A stretch of DNA of 64,000 nt, from NCBI GenBank assembly GCA_036250195.1, contig JAVHZZ010000002.1:72429752-72493751 (forward strand). Reading direction: 5' to 3'. This DNA is from Mixophyes australis (lineage: Eukaryota > Chordata > Amphibia > Anura > Limnodynastidae). The notes under the pieces were generated by a model. That model searched no databases. It was not told where the DNA came from and worked only from the letters and a program-made list of their open reading frames with translations. Numbering within the stretch: the stretch's first letter is position 1; each line of letters opens with the position of its first letter. Below, in pieces: positions 19,966 to 31,062 of the stretch. A program made the position numbers and the translations under genes.

Positions 19966-22510
19966 CTGTAAGAATTAAGCAGTTGTTATACATTAGTGAA
20001 TTGTTGTACTGGCGATCTTGTGAATCCGCTATAAAGAAGTTAAAAAATAAATAGACATATAGTTGCTTTAAAGCAAAATACTTATGAACGGTCCATATCC
20101 TGCATACGAACCAATAAGTACGGACACCACAGTTGCCTATATGGCTTTAGAAAAGGGTTGGCAAAAAAGTCAATTGCATCTCAATCACGCCCAGTTGTTT
20201 GGTTGAATGCGGCATTAGCTGCCTAGGTGCACATCCAATAGGAGTGTGGACTCTCTATTGTTGTACATGTTGCTGGGATATTTGGGGAACATGGCTAAGT
20301 GCTGTAACTGTATCTTACCTTTCTCCTTATGTCTGAACCTCAAAGAACATACAGTAGGTAAAACAGACACATGCTGCAAGATACTAGGCGCAGGCGATCT
20401 TAGAGCTGGCATCCTTATGGGATACAGGATGTGTCAAGAAAAGTTTGTCTTAAACATTCTCTTCGCAGAGTCCTACTGATGATTGATTTCAATCCTTATG
20501 AAATATAAAAAGTATTCGTAAACTAATGCAATTTACAGCCATCCGAGGTGTTTCGTCAGCACACAACTATATGTGGAAACAGCATTTACTTGATTTTATG
20601 ACATTTTATTGCATAGGCTTCCATCCAGTACATACAATCATTTATTTTATTAAAAGTGTATATCTTTAATGTAATTTCACATTTCATTGCCTAGCTGACC
20701 TACTAATAAATATTACATTATGTACTATGGTATATTGCAAAACATTTTCTGTCATTAGGGAAGATCACAAATTCCATATTTCCTATTATACTACTGGACA
20801 TTCGAGGTCATGTTTCTCCTTTGCATACAATGTCACTAGTATGAAGTAGAAGAAGCATGAAACAGACAAACTAGACTTACAGATACTGGAGGATTCCAGT
20901 GTTTAGTATTCCCCTTCTACCCCAGATCGGCTATTATAATTAAGAAAACTTAGCATACTACAAAAGTTACCAGAAAATAAGTCATTGCACTTGCTCCTTT
21001 GACAATGTCATCAGGTCAGGAAATATGTATGTTTCCTATGTATATGAAAGTCAAAATGTGTAGCCCCATCAGTAAAAATCCTGCACTGATCACGACCAAT
21101 AACCTTTAGCACTGTATTTTAAACTACTCTTTATTTACAAAAGACAGCGACACACCAGTAACTTATATTGAGAGACAAGCTTCGGCAAGACAGGTACAGA
21201 AATGAGCCGCCAAGAATATGGCCGAGGCTAGCAGATAGCAGCCCATGTGGACCGCCATCCTAAATAAGCACATCAAGTATTAATTTCTAATTCAGAATTG
21301 CACTATATATAATGTATTAACCACCAGTAGTTTATTGTACTTCCAGATTGAAAATGACAAACAAACAAACAAAAAAAACTGTTAGGCTGGCCACACATGC
21401 TATGATATTGCAATCAATATCAGGCAAATGGTCTTATATGTGGTCCAACAACAAACACGATACCCAATAATCCAAACAAAATGTATCAGATCCTTATCAC
21501 ACACGTTCAGAAATACAGTTGGGACAAGGGGAGGGCTGGCAAATTTTAGCCCTTGGGGCAAGACTCGACTAAGTAGCCTATTCAAAGGGAAAAAAATGCA
21601 GGTGGCCCAGTGACCCCGCCGAAGGTAGCCCACTATGGGACCAGCCTGGGGGAGGAGCAAATGCACCCCTGCCCACTATTGGCCCAATTGCAGTACCTTA
21701 AGATACAGTAAGTAATACGGGCAAATTGATCATCAATGCGCCTGGATCAGTCAATATATGGCTAGCTTTATACAACCAAACCAGATTTAATAAACAAAAA
21801 ATAAACCAATAAAAACATGAATATAAGTCCAGTCATTTAGAAATGAGAGTATAAAATATTTCTTGTTGCAAGTAGCCTTTTTTCCCCCTTAATAGGACGG
21901 ATTAAGTAATGAATATACAGTGATATAAAACACTGCTGCCATGGATAGTGGTAAGAAAATTAGATGGTAAGCTCTGTGACTAATGCAAACTTCTCTGTAG
22001 TTATGGTTGTGCAATATAAAAATGGTAATATTGTACTAACAAAGTTGCCAAGAAGATACATTTTATTAAGGTACTTTTATTATGGTATACCGTAAAGCAA
22101 AAAAACCCCTGGTCAAAACAGTTTGTTTTCTATAGTGTGGCTATATGTCATGTTTTTAGTATTTTAATTAAAGGTAATTAAAAAGATAACGTGATTTCCC
22201 GATTACTGATGCAAGTTATTTGTTGTTTTTTTTACTAGGAAACGCATGTGAATGGAAAAAAAAATGTTTTAATAAGGAGATTCTCTAAACCCAAATAATA
22301 CTATTACTATCTAGATACACTCCCACAATGCACTGCGAACACACCGTGCTAGGAAGCAAACCACAAAGATCAGCGCAGATGTATTTATTTTGAATTTTCA
22401 TGCACTGGCGGCCTTTACCACGTAGACTGACAATATCACTAGATAAGAAGTAACAATCACCATCACATCCTACAGCAGCACACACAGTCATTCATCCATC
22501 GCATATTTAC
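19966..22510 (-). other. smug1: smug1 intron 1
   Basis: A 2,545-base intron with donor GTAAATATG after GAACTGGAAG at 22511 and acceptor CTTACAG at 19968-19966. It contains a Harbinger-like MITE at 21385-21767; the rest is AT-rich with no further exon recognised. Confidence 0.7.
21385..21767. mobile_element. PIF/Harbinger-like MITE in smug1 intron 1
   Basis: Ends GGCTGGCCACACATGC and ATATATGGCTAGCT are inverted repeats. TTA occurs directly outside both ends (21382-21384 and 21768-21770). Related to the copies at 8742, 54327 and 62402. The interior near 21530-21680 (GGGCTGGCAAATTTTAGCCC and GGTGGCCCAGTGACC) is shared in part with 52268-52410 and may be a separate nested element. Confidence 0.65.
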
Positions 22511-22700
22511 CTTCCAGTTCTCTGCTTTCCGTATAGCCGGAGAAGACAGCATACCACGAACGGCAGTATGGGGGATGTAGTTCATGGTAATTGTGTGTTC
22601 TGTTCTATATTGTTACGAATAACACAGACACGAAATGTCTATACTGCCAGGTGGATGGATTTGTACCGAATGCTGGTCTCCGGAAAGATGGCCGCCGCCG
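22511..22700 (-). other. smug1: smug1 exon 1, 5' UTR (3' end firm, 5' end approximate)
   Basis: The 3' border is a good splice donor (GAAG/GTAAAT) at 22511/22510. The exon lies in the CpG-rich promoter. It carries an ATG at 22585 in strong context (ACCATGA) whose frame does not join SMUG1. The transcription start is not visible; the 5' limit is a guess. Confidence 0.5.
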
Positions 22701-22850
22701 CCCACAGATGCGTATGATGAGTCCGTAGTTGAGTCTCAGGCAGAGCGGACATTACGTAATAAATTGGGTCTGCTGAGGGCGGCGCTATACTGAGTGCGTC
22801 AGAATGACAGTGTCAGAGCAGGAGGTGTAAGGGGCGGTGTTGTGGGTGTG
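22520..22850. promoter_or_regulatory. smug1: CpG-rich smug1 promoter region
   Basis: About 18 CpGs in 330 bases, clearly enriched against a CpG-poor background. Elements seen include a GC box (GGGGCGG near 22832), a CGCCGCC cluster next to AAGATGG near 22687 (YY1-like), a CRE-like TTACGTAA near 22754, and a ZNF143-type site (separate entry). No TATA box is evident. A divergent plus-strand transcript is possible but no exon was recognised. Confidence 0.6.
22563..22581 (-). promoter_or_regulatory. ZNF143/THAP11-type site in the smug1 leader
   Basis: On the minus strand ACTACATCCCCCATACTGC fits the ACTACA-NNN-CCCA-NNN-TGC core known for ZNF143 (Staf) sites, common in housekeeping promoters. It lies immediately downstream of the upstream ATG, so the same bases are both candidate binding site and leader. 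Confidence 0.45.
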
Positions 22851-24805
22851 CTGCAGAGATTATTGCCATATGTTTATATTGCAGTTTAGTTTACTCCTCG
22901 GAGTAATTGAAACTAGGTTCTTGCTTTTAATAATATTTTTTTGTGATTGTGAAATTAGTGTAGTTGCACTTCATACATGAACCATTCATACTTCTATAGT
23001 AAATACAGTGTATACAGTGATACACATGTGATTCATGTATTCAGCTGCTCCATCCTAAACAATTGATCATATTCATGACGAACTCTTTCACCCACAGAAC
23101 AAGCAAAAAAAATGGTAAAGTGGTTTAATGTGAACCAAGCAATCACCAGAGAAGTTAAGCTAGTTTTATTGAACACACAAATGTAGAGCACTGATAGATA
23201 CATTGCTTTGAAGCTTGGTCAGCTAGATTTCATTGTTCATATTCTACACAACTCAGGTCATCAGTGCCCTCAACATGTCATAAATTATAAATTGAGAATT
23301 TCTTTAATCATGCACAAATTAGGTAATTTAATACGCAGGGCCAGATATTATACCAGTTCTTTCCAAAGAGAGAAATTGTTAAAACATAAGTTGTGGGGTA
23401 TTCGGACTGTTCCAGAAGACCAAGTGGTTACATTTGTGACAAGCTTTAGATTTGCTAGCACCAAAACCTATAGAGCAACTTTCCAATTGATGCTTTTAGC
23501 AATCCTCCATGGTCAATGAACATCAGCATTCAGTTTTTTCTAGGTGAATGATGTTACTTGTCCTGTGAAGCTGCATATGATACCTAATGTTTTGTGGAGG
23601 GTGGGGGTGAACAGTTTGTTCATCTTGGAAATGGGGAAAAGGTAAGAAAATATTGTTGGATAAAGAAGGGGGAATATTGATTGAGGGGTGTAGTGGAAAT
23701 AGATGATGATGTGAAAAGATGGAGAAGAAATGTCTGGCATGGTGGATGATGGAGAGGAATTAAAGTGCACCCATCACTTCCACACAGTGGAGGCAAACGT
23801 TTTGTGGGCTGAGCAATATCCATGACCATGCAGTCTATCATTTAGCTTGGAACCTTTGACATACCTGAGGAATGATGGGTCCACTTGAAGCATAGGAAAA
23901 TCATGAAAGAGTGGACGATGTTGGAAATTGATAGTGATACTAGAAAATGCTGTATCATAGCCACTAATGATATCAGTAATAGTTACTGGAATAAAGCAAA
24001 AATACTGAAACTATTAGGACATATTTTTGCTATATGTAAGGCAATTAAAGGATAGTTCAATGCAAAGCTAAAAATGTAGTTTTGTGTAGAATCAGGTATG
24101 ATACGTTAATATGCAAAATGATACTTACTTGAGCTTCTGCAATCACCAGGTTCCTTATGGCTGTAATAGTCTAATGCTGGAGATCCTCTCTTACTGCTTG
24201 GACAGACTTTTTTCTTCTAACAGTGGAGCTGTCAAAACCCTATCTCCTTGAACTTCCTATTGACGCAAATGGTGGCAGGGGGGTTAAGACAACCCTGTTG
24301 TTGTTTTAACAAAACAAGCATGAATAAGCAGAAGAGAGTATCTCTGGTGCCAAACTGTTGGGAGTCAACGGGCAGCCATTGAATCTGGAGATGACTGGGC
24401 AATATTAGTTTTTATTCAATTGTGTCATACCCAGCTCTACAGAAAACTACCTTTTCTTAGTTTTGGTTTGAATTATACTTTAAAATGCTGCTTCTTACAG
24501 ATTTGTAGAAACAATATGCTTGCTACATGCGATACCCCTTTAACTCCTATGTTTTCTGTAATTACAGTGTATTTTACTACATGTATGGGAAGATTCAGCC
24601 TTGGGTAGACTGGGCGTATGCTGTCTTTTGCATAACTTATTCCTTACCACCACATCATGTAATCAGTGTCATCAGGTTCAAACTGACTTTTGCAAGTAGC
24701 TTTTACGCTGTGGTCAAGTCATACTTGTGATGTTGGGCAAAGGACATTGTGTTGTGTTTGAGTATATGCAGAGGATTGCATACCTGGCCTACTAAAGATC
24801 TACAT
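22851..24805. other. Intergenic, no gene seen
   Basis: Upstream of smug1. A 103-codon plus-strand frame at 23208-23519 has no recognisable domain, no repeat signature and no clear splice context, and I do not support it as a gene. Confidence 0.35.
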
Positions 24806-24942
24806 CAGACCTGGGCAACCTGTGTCTCTCCAGGTGTTGTGAAACTACAAGCCCCAGCATGCTTTGCCAGCTAACAGACATCTGGTAACTGGGAGTTATA
24901 GTTTCAAAACACCTGGAGAGCCAAAGGTTGTCCAGGACTGAT
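24806..24942. mobile_element. Palindromic MITE (CTCCAGGTGTTGTGAAACTAC family)
   Basis: The left half (CCTGGGCAACCTGTG, then CTCCAGGTGTTGTGAAACTA) is the inverted copy of the right half (TAGTTTCAAAACACCTGGAG, then GGTTGTCCAGG), around a core GCCCCAGCATGC. A one-sided fragment recurs at 48591-48640. Confidence 0.65.
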
Positions 24943-25939
24943 CTAGGTTCTTCATAAAAAGTTAACTGTTAGGTCCACTCTCTAGCAGAGTGGACCTATG
25001 TAACCCACGATTATCCCTTAAAATATCCTTTCAGAATAGAACCTTGGGTCTGTTTTGCATAGGCAATAAAAAAAATCCACAAATATGGACTTATCCTTTA
25101 AAAAATATGTTTTAAGGGTTGAAAATGGTATTACTAATGACATTCATTTTATTGTTAAGGGGGGTGTTGTTTTTTTTTTTTTTTAATAAAATATGTTTTT
25201 CAGCAATGACACTTGAAATACTTTTTTTTAAACAAGTAGCATATTGAATAATTCAATAATACATCTTTCTTGCAGGTTATGTATAAAAAGTGTTGTACTC
25301 TCATTTAGTGTTCTTTTTATCATTCATTCTTACTTGGGTTTCTGCACCAGCTCAATCTGTTCCAGCAGATAACATGTTTAGGTTGTGATAGCAGGGTTAG
25401 AAGGCATGTCTGTGTGTGACCCAGCCATTGTCACTTGTTTAAGCCTAGGACACATCACAGACAAGCTTATAGAGAGAGAGGAGGGTGGTAGCCACTTGAT
25501 TGCTGTCAAATTAGCAGATAAGCTGTAAAGTGTTAACAGAACTGGCATGTCTTTATTTCTGCACCACTATTCAGTATAGACTTGCCTCCAGTTTAATAGG
25601 AGATCTGGAGCTGAATTGTTAGTTTATTTTTTCTGTACTGTGGAAAATATTTAAGTTTAAACATTATTATAAATTCAGTCATACACTGCTTCTGCTAATC
25701 AGGCTTTTTTTTATGTTCCTGTCATTTCTATTTCCCCCCCATATCGCAAATTAAATGTTGACAAGATGGCCATCTCCTAATTGCGTCAAAGGTAAGATCT
25801 CCATGTGTGCATGTTTTATGTTATGTATAAAAATTACAGACTGAATTTATGAACTTCAAAATATGCATAGGTATCACAATTCATTTCTGTTTGTACAAAT
25901 GTGCATAATTGTCCACCTTACGCATAACAAGGGCCATAG
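24943..25939. other. Intergenic, no gene seen
   Basis: AT-rich with a T run near 25169-25184; nothing else recognised. Confidence 0.4.
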
Positions 25940-26197
25940 CATCTACATATAATGTAGTGCTTTACAGAGAATATTTAATCATTCATATACAGGGGAGTCC
26001 TTGCTCCCCTGGAACTTTCAGTCTATATTCCCTACCACACAGATACACACAGAGTGTGGGAGAAAACAGGAGCACCAGGAGGAGACCCACACAAACACAG
26101 GGAGAACATATAAACTCCTCACACATGGGGCCGAACCCATGACCCCTGCGCTGTAAGTCAGCAATGCTAACACCAGTGTGTTATTGTGCTGCCCCAA
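25940..26197 (-). mobile_element. Diverged SINE relative, reverse orientation
   Basis: Ends in GTGCTGCCCC and contains CCCATGACCCC, AGGAGACCCACACAAACACAGGG-like and ACAGAGAATATTTAATCATTCA modules matching the SINE in reverse. It is older than the GGGCAGCACGG copies, with many substitutions, and shares its tail variant with 60967-61056. Confidence 0.55.
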
Positions 26198-26232
26198 AGA
26201 GTAAGAACACCACAAAGTCCATCCTACCACCC

Positions 26233-26447
26233 CATGCCTCCCAACATTAGTCTCTCTGGCAGCAGGACATGGGCGTGGCCACGTCATAATGGGGGCGTGA
26301 CTCCCTTCCCCTCCAAACACCACTTCCGGCACCCATTCACTGCTGCTCTGCCATGCCCCCTAACTTTTCCACATTGTCCCGATCGGGATAGCGGAACAGA
26401 GCCCTCAAAATGGGACTGTCCAACCTAAATTGGGACAGTTGGGCGGT
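26233..26447. mobile_element. MITE with CATGCCTCCCAAC ends
   Basis: Left CATGCCTCCCAACATTAG and right GGACAGTTGGGCGGTATA are approximate inverted repeats around a GC-rich, non-coding interior with GGGCGTGGCC and GGGGGCGTG modules. Same broad group as the 359-1060 family, not the same subfamily. Confidence 0.5.
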
Positions 26448-26980
26448 ATACTACCCCTTTAGCGGCACCCCTTCATTATTTTCTATTGCTCATTTATTCT
26501 CTTAAAATACTGCTTGGTTTCTCCCCATTTACTTTTATATGAATCATGGCAGCGAGGGAAAACCTGGGCTGTCTTTATTACATGTTTCACTTTGTGTGTT
26601 TGAATGTTTTATTACATTAGCTGAAGTGCACTTGTATGAAGTCCACCTGGAAAGTGGCAGAAGGGTCACATGAAAAGTATAGGCTGTGGTTATGCGGTCC
26701 CTGGTTAAACAGCACTTTCTACACACTTTTATTCTTCTACTTCTTTAAATGATCACATCCCACGAAACGAAATGCGTCAAGCCTGCAGGGGGGAATTTTG
26801 CAATCCGTGCAGTTCCTCTCATCGAAGATACTAAATTTTTCTCCCCCGCAGATGTCGCCATTTTCAGATGTAAAATCTGTGTACGTTGCATAGAAATGGG
26901 TGAATTTGAGCAAAAACAGCCACAAACAGAGTGAGCATTTTTGCACATTTGTAACTGCTCCTTTCTTACTTGCACATGCT
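26448..26980. other. Intergenic, no gene seen
   Basis: Overlapping short open frames near 26740-27010 occur on both strands without domain or splice support. Confidence 0.35.
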
Positions 26981-27310
26981 GGGCCTGATTCATGTTCGGA
27001 CGTAAGTCAGTTTGCATTCCGTATCTTGAGTGAAATAGCTCTGTACATGCTCAGAAATGGACCTCACATCAATAAAGCAATTGTATGCAATTCATGTCTG
27101 AACGCAAATGACACCTATGACTACCTGTGACTGAGAGGCGGAACGGGTGAGGGAAGGAGCGGATGAACCCAGGCCTTGTACAAGAAGGACGTGCCAACGT
27201 AAATGCAGCCGATACAAGTCCTGTCTTTCTCGTAAGTACGCATGGTTTCAGCCGTATTGCTGGCAGCAGCTACAGGACAGGTGCCGTCTGGCATTGTATA
27301 GACTGTGTAT
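26981..27310. mobile_element. Probable MITE with GGGCCTGATTCAT left end (right end uncertain)
   Basis: Left end GGGCCTGATTCATG resembles the 14587 element. The interior ACGTAAGTCAGTTTGCATTC and a later inverted-like TCATGTCTGAACGCAAATG indicate a palindromic design. I could not place the right terminus. Confidence 0.4.
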
Positions 27311-27541
27311 TACAAACTATAGATATGCATGCTCCTAGCTAGCACAGAAAATGTGTATGCAAAGAAGATAGAATATATAAATGCATACGCATTAAAAGCA
27401 TCTTGATTTATGTATTTAGCATAATCCATATTTTTATTAATGATTATACTGTTAAGAGTTGTCCATTTATTTTATAATGTAAACATTTTTTTACCTGCTC
27501 TGATGTGACCTTTTAGTGAACAGACGCCTGTGTGTATACTG

Positions 27542-28020
27542 CAGTCTGTGTGTGTGTGCATGTTAGGGAATTTAGACTGTAAGCTCCAATCATCATCATC
27601 ATCATCACCATTTATTTATATAGCGCCACCGATTCCGCAGCGCTGTACAGAGAACTCATTCATATCAGTCCCTGCCCCATTGGAGCTTACAGTCTAAATT
27701 CCCTAACATACATAGACAGACAGAGAGAGGCTAGGGTCAATTTTTGATAGCAGCCAATTAACCTACTAGTATGTTTTTGGAGTGTGGGAGGAAACCGGAG
27801 CACCCGGAGGAAACCCACGCAAACACGGGGAGAACATACAAACTCCACACAGATAAGGCCATGGTCGGGAATTGAACTTATGACCCCAGCGCTGTGAGGC
27901 AGAAGTGCTAACCACTTAGCCACCGTGCTGCCCAATCGGGCAGCGACTGATGTGAGTGAGTTCTCTGTACAGCGCTGCGGAATCAGTGGCGCTATATATA
28001 TAAATGGTGGTGATGATGAT
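27542..28020 (+). mobile_element. SINE (5'-truncated) interrupted by a second SINE
   Basis: The plus-strand SINE tail module (GTTAGGGAATTTAGACTGTAAG, ending at AGCTCCAAT, 27590) breaks off and resumes at 27934 with AATCGGGCAGCGACTGATG, then CAGCGCTGCGGAATCAGTGG and a GATGATGAT tail. The break is exactly filled by a reverse-strand copy. Confidence 0.75.
27591..27933 (-). mobile_element. SINE inserted into another SINE, copy C
   Basis: Near full-length minus-strand copy: (CATCAT)n tail, TATAGCGCCACCGATTCC, CTAAATTCCCTAACATAC, GGAAACCGGAGCACCCGG, and GTGCTGCCC at the head end. CCAAT occurs at both junctions and is the likely target duplication, though CC overlaps the element end. Confidence 0.8.
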
Positions 28021-29755
28021 AATTGTGTATCTACATATGGCAAGTAACATTTAGACAGCGTGTACTGACACCCAGATTCAGGGTAGAAGGTAAGAGTTGT
28101 AGTTGTTTATGTAACAATATCCACCTTACAGAGTTTATTTCTGTTGGTTGCTGGTGGTCTTATCGGAGGTGTATGAATTGTAGGCACAACAGATACTGAG
28201 TCCCCCTCTGCACTATTCAACAATGCTTATTGCTGGTGTATGAATTGCGCTTATGGGTTGATTTACACAGAACTATACAGAGTTTTATTTTCTCTATTTC
28301 TCCATGTCAGCAATATTCATAAAATGTAACATGACAAATAGTTCCGTGTTGCTTTTTATGTAGACAGTTTTGTATATTATGTATGATATTTGAGTATGCT
28401 TTGATAGTGATGCATTGAATACTATTAACTCATGGGGCTGAAACAGTTTCAGTAATACATTTCTGGCAGTGCTGCCTTTACATTGGCAAACTGTCACTGA
28501 ACTGTCTGCTGCACGCTGCAGTGTTCCCAGATATAATGCTGTAGATGGGGAACTTTGTGGCATGATATTCCCAGCTGTAACATTTTGGGTTGAGCAGTGT
28601 ATATCCTGAGGTTTTGCGTTACATAACAAGGTGACATAATACAGTGAAGGGAAAAGCGTCTAGCCAAGAAAATTCATAGCGGTATAAGTCTGCATGTGAT
28701 ATTTTAGGACGCTTTGCAGGTTACACTCCAGTCCTAGAATACAATTGGTTATGATCCAGCAGGACAAAGGAAGGGTTAACCCCTCCCCCTTCCCAGTGTA
28801 CTTACAGATGCAGTGGAAGTGGAGACCCTGCATTGTGCTTAGAGCGCCATCTAATGACTAACATCACCGAGCTGTTAAGAGCTTGCTGATGCTAGCAGGC
28901 CTTTTGGATTTCTATGCGGCTGAAACAGACACACTTCTGCCTGACAAAATCAGGGGACGTTAATGTTTTTTTTTGTAACTAGCCTGGAAAAGAATATGAT
29001 TTGTGAGACTGCTTTCTGAGCCGTTGTGGTCAATACTCTATAGTCATACAAGCCTCTAAAAATAAAAATATCGCTCCAACTGGCTTTATTTGCAAATATC
29101 TAGTTGTAATGCTGAACACTACAGAGGGGGACTCGGAATCTGTCTTGCACTTGTGACTGAGAGATGGTTTTCACAGGTTCGTTTATGCAGTTGTAGGAGG
29201 TTTGTGTTGCTGCTGTCTCTGTCCAACTCCCAACTTTCTGCGAAGTGTCAAACCTGCCTATCTACTTCTGCTCATAATTTCAGCTGGTAATTCGGAAACG
29301 TGCCCCCACTTTCTGTCCCGCCTATTTTTGATAGCAATCAGGGCAAGAGTGTGGCATAGTGACAACACAGAGCAGAATTCTCAGGGAGGTGAGGGACTGT
29401 CTCTAGCCAAATATCTTTTCTGCACTCTCTGGAGGATTGTCTGTCCTCACCTTCACCACCAAAGATATTTAAATACTAGTGGTTAAATTAGAAAATGCAC
29501 CTGCAGAACCAGGAAGTGATTAATAAAGCCCAACAGCTAGGAAGCACTAAAACACAAAAACAAGTGTCCGTGTTGTAATATTATGTATGTAGATCATATT
29601 CAGACATGCAAATGAGTTTGCTGTATCTCCCTCAGATTCACACCCACTGCCTGCTATTTAGGTCAGAGAGCATTAAGCAGTTATCATTATTGGAGAATTA
29701 TCTAGTTTTACAAATGTATGTAATTAACTTTAACAAAGTTTTACTGGCCGATGTT
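28021..29755. other. Intergenic, no gene seen
   Basis: Mostly unique DNA. Open frames at 28294-28629 and 29090-29486 lack recognisable domains. Confidence 0.35.
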
Positions 29756-30000
29756 TATGGCTAACTTTGGGTTCAATGGTGTGCTCGACACTGTCTTTCT
29801 AAGGACAGATTCAAGTTGAGAACGAAGTCAACCTTGAGCGAGGTGATAGTGTGCGCTGTACCGTCAATTACGGTACAGAAATTTTGTCTCGTTTTCGCTC
29901 GCTTCACTATGAGGTGCGAGCAAAACTGAGTGAAGTTTTTAGCGATGAACATCAAGTGGGGGAACCTCGCGCTTAATTGCATCTGCCACCTTGGAGTGGT
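29756..30000. mobile_element. Palindromic MITE-like element, boundaries approximate
   Basis: CpG-bearing arms (CTCGTTTTCGCTCGCTTCAC against GTGCGAGCAAAACTGAG; ACCGTCAATTACGGTAC at the left inner arm) with GGGTTCAATGG and CTTAATTGC near the ends. Resembles the ATTCAATT group in design but not closely in sequence. Confidence 0.4.
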
Positions 30001-30877
30001 CTTCATAGTCAATAGAACGTATGTGGCGGTGAAATGAAATATATGGCTAGTCTCTCCCAGTGGTAATTGAGAAACGCACAGCTGTCCATGTGTACACTTT
30101 GAAAGGGAAGTGGATTCGGATTCCTTTCTAAATAAATGACAAGAACAGTATGTGACTCGGATTTAGCCAGTGTAGTAAAGTGACATAGGCGAGCTTATGT
30201 CTCAGTATGTGTTCTCCTGGGTGAACCGGTCAAAAAAGTTTGCTAGAATAGGACTGGCACTTGTCTGGTGTGTACGGGGTGTAGGCACCTGCTGTTTATG
30301 GGGGAAGCATGAACAAGGTATGTGTCATTGCTGACTGTCTGATAGGGTATGACGTATGTCCCTAGTGAATCTTTGAGAGGAGAAGTGAGAGGTCGGTGTC
30401 CTTGATACATCTCTGTGATGGGAAGTGAGAAAGATCTGCCCCTAATGAATCTTTAGGAGAGAAGTTTGAGATTTGAGTCCCTCTTGTGTATGTGAGAGGT
30501 ATATATATTTCATGTACATCTGGAATAAAAATAAGGGTGTGACCCAGAGTAGGATATGGTAGGATTGGGACTCTCAGGTACGTTGTCGGTATATGTCCTT
30601 GCATCTTCAGGAGTGGAATGAGAAGTACGTGTCCATGACTTATCTGGAGAATGAGCCAGAGTCTGGAAATGTGTTTTGTGCCTCATAAAAAATGAAATGC
30701 ATATGTATTGGATAGCACACTCTACATATTTCATCCAAACCTCTGAAGGGGGGACAGCAGAGCATTTCACAGATAACCCATTCGCAGTGGTAACAGTACA
30801 GATCATCACTCTCTTCACCTTTACTCATTTTGTTTCTCATTGATTGCTATAGAGAGGAACCTTCATTGAAGTTGATT
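30001..30877. other. Intergenic, no gene seen
   Basis: Several degenerate GAGAGGAGAAGTGAGAG-like and CTTTAGGAGAGAAG-like segments (30370-30450) hint at a worn local duplication. The frames at 30510-30840 carry scattered Cys but no recognisable zinc-finger spacing. Confidence 0.35.
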
Positions 30878-31062
30878 AGAGGGAAAAAAAGAAAAAAAAA
30901 GAGTGAGGGAGGGTAGGGACAGAAAATTGAGAAAGAGGTGAGGAAATTAAGTTGGTAGAGGGAGAGATGAGCGTAATGAAAAACGAAGAGGAAAGCAGAA
31001 GAGGAGTAGTGAGGAGGAAAGCAGAAGAGGAGGGGGTGAGCGCTGCAGGGAAAGGAGATGGA
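30878..31062 (+). repeat. Polypurine tract
   Basis: About 185 bases with overwhelmingly A and G on the plus strand. It includes a 19-base direct repeat beginning GAGGAAAGCAGAAG at 30988-31006 and 31014-31032. A mirror-like purine tract of this length could form triplex DNA. Confidence 0.75.

Noticed and set aside
19667..19978. Plus-strand 103- and 79-codon frames opposite SMUG1 exon 2
   Set aside because: Antisense shadows of a conserved coding exon.
30510..30840. Cys-containing minus-strand frames resembling a zinc-binding protein
   Set aside because: Cys spacing fits no known finger, frames overlap, and there are no splice sites.
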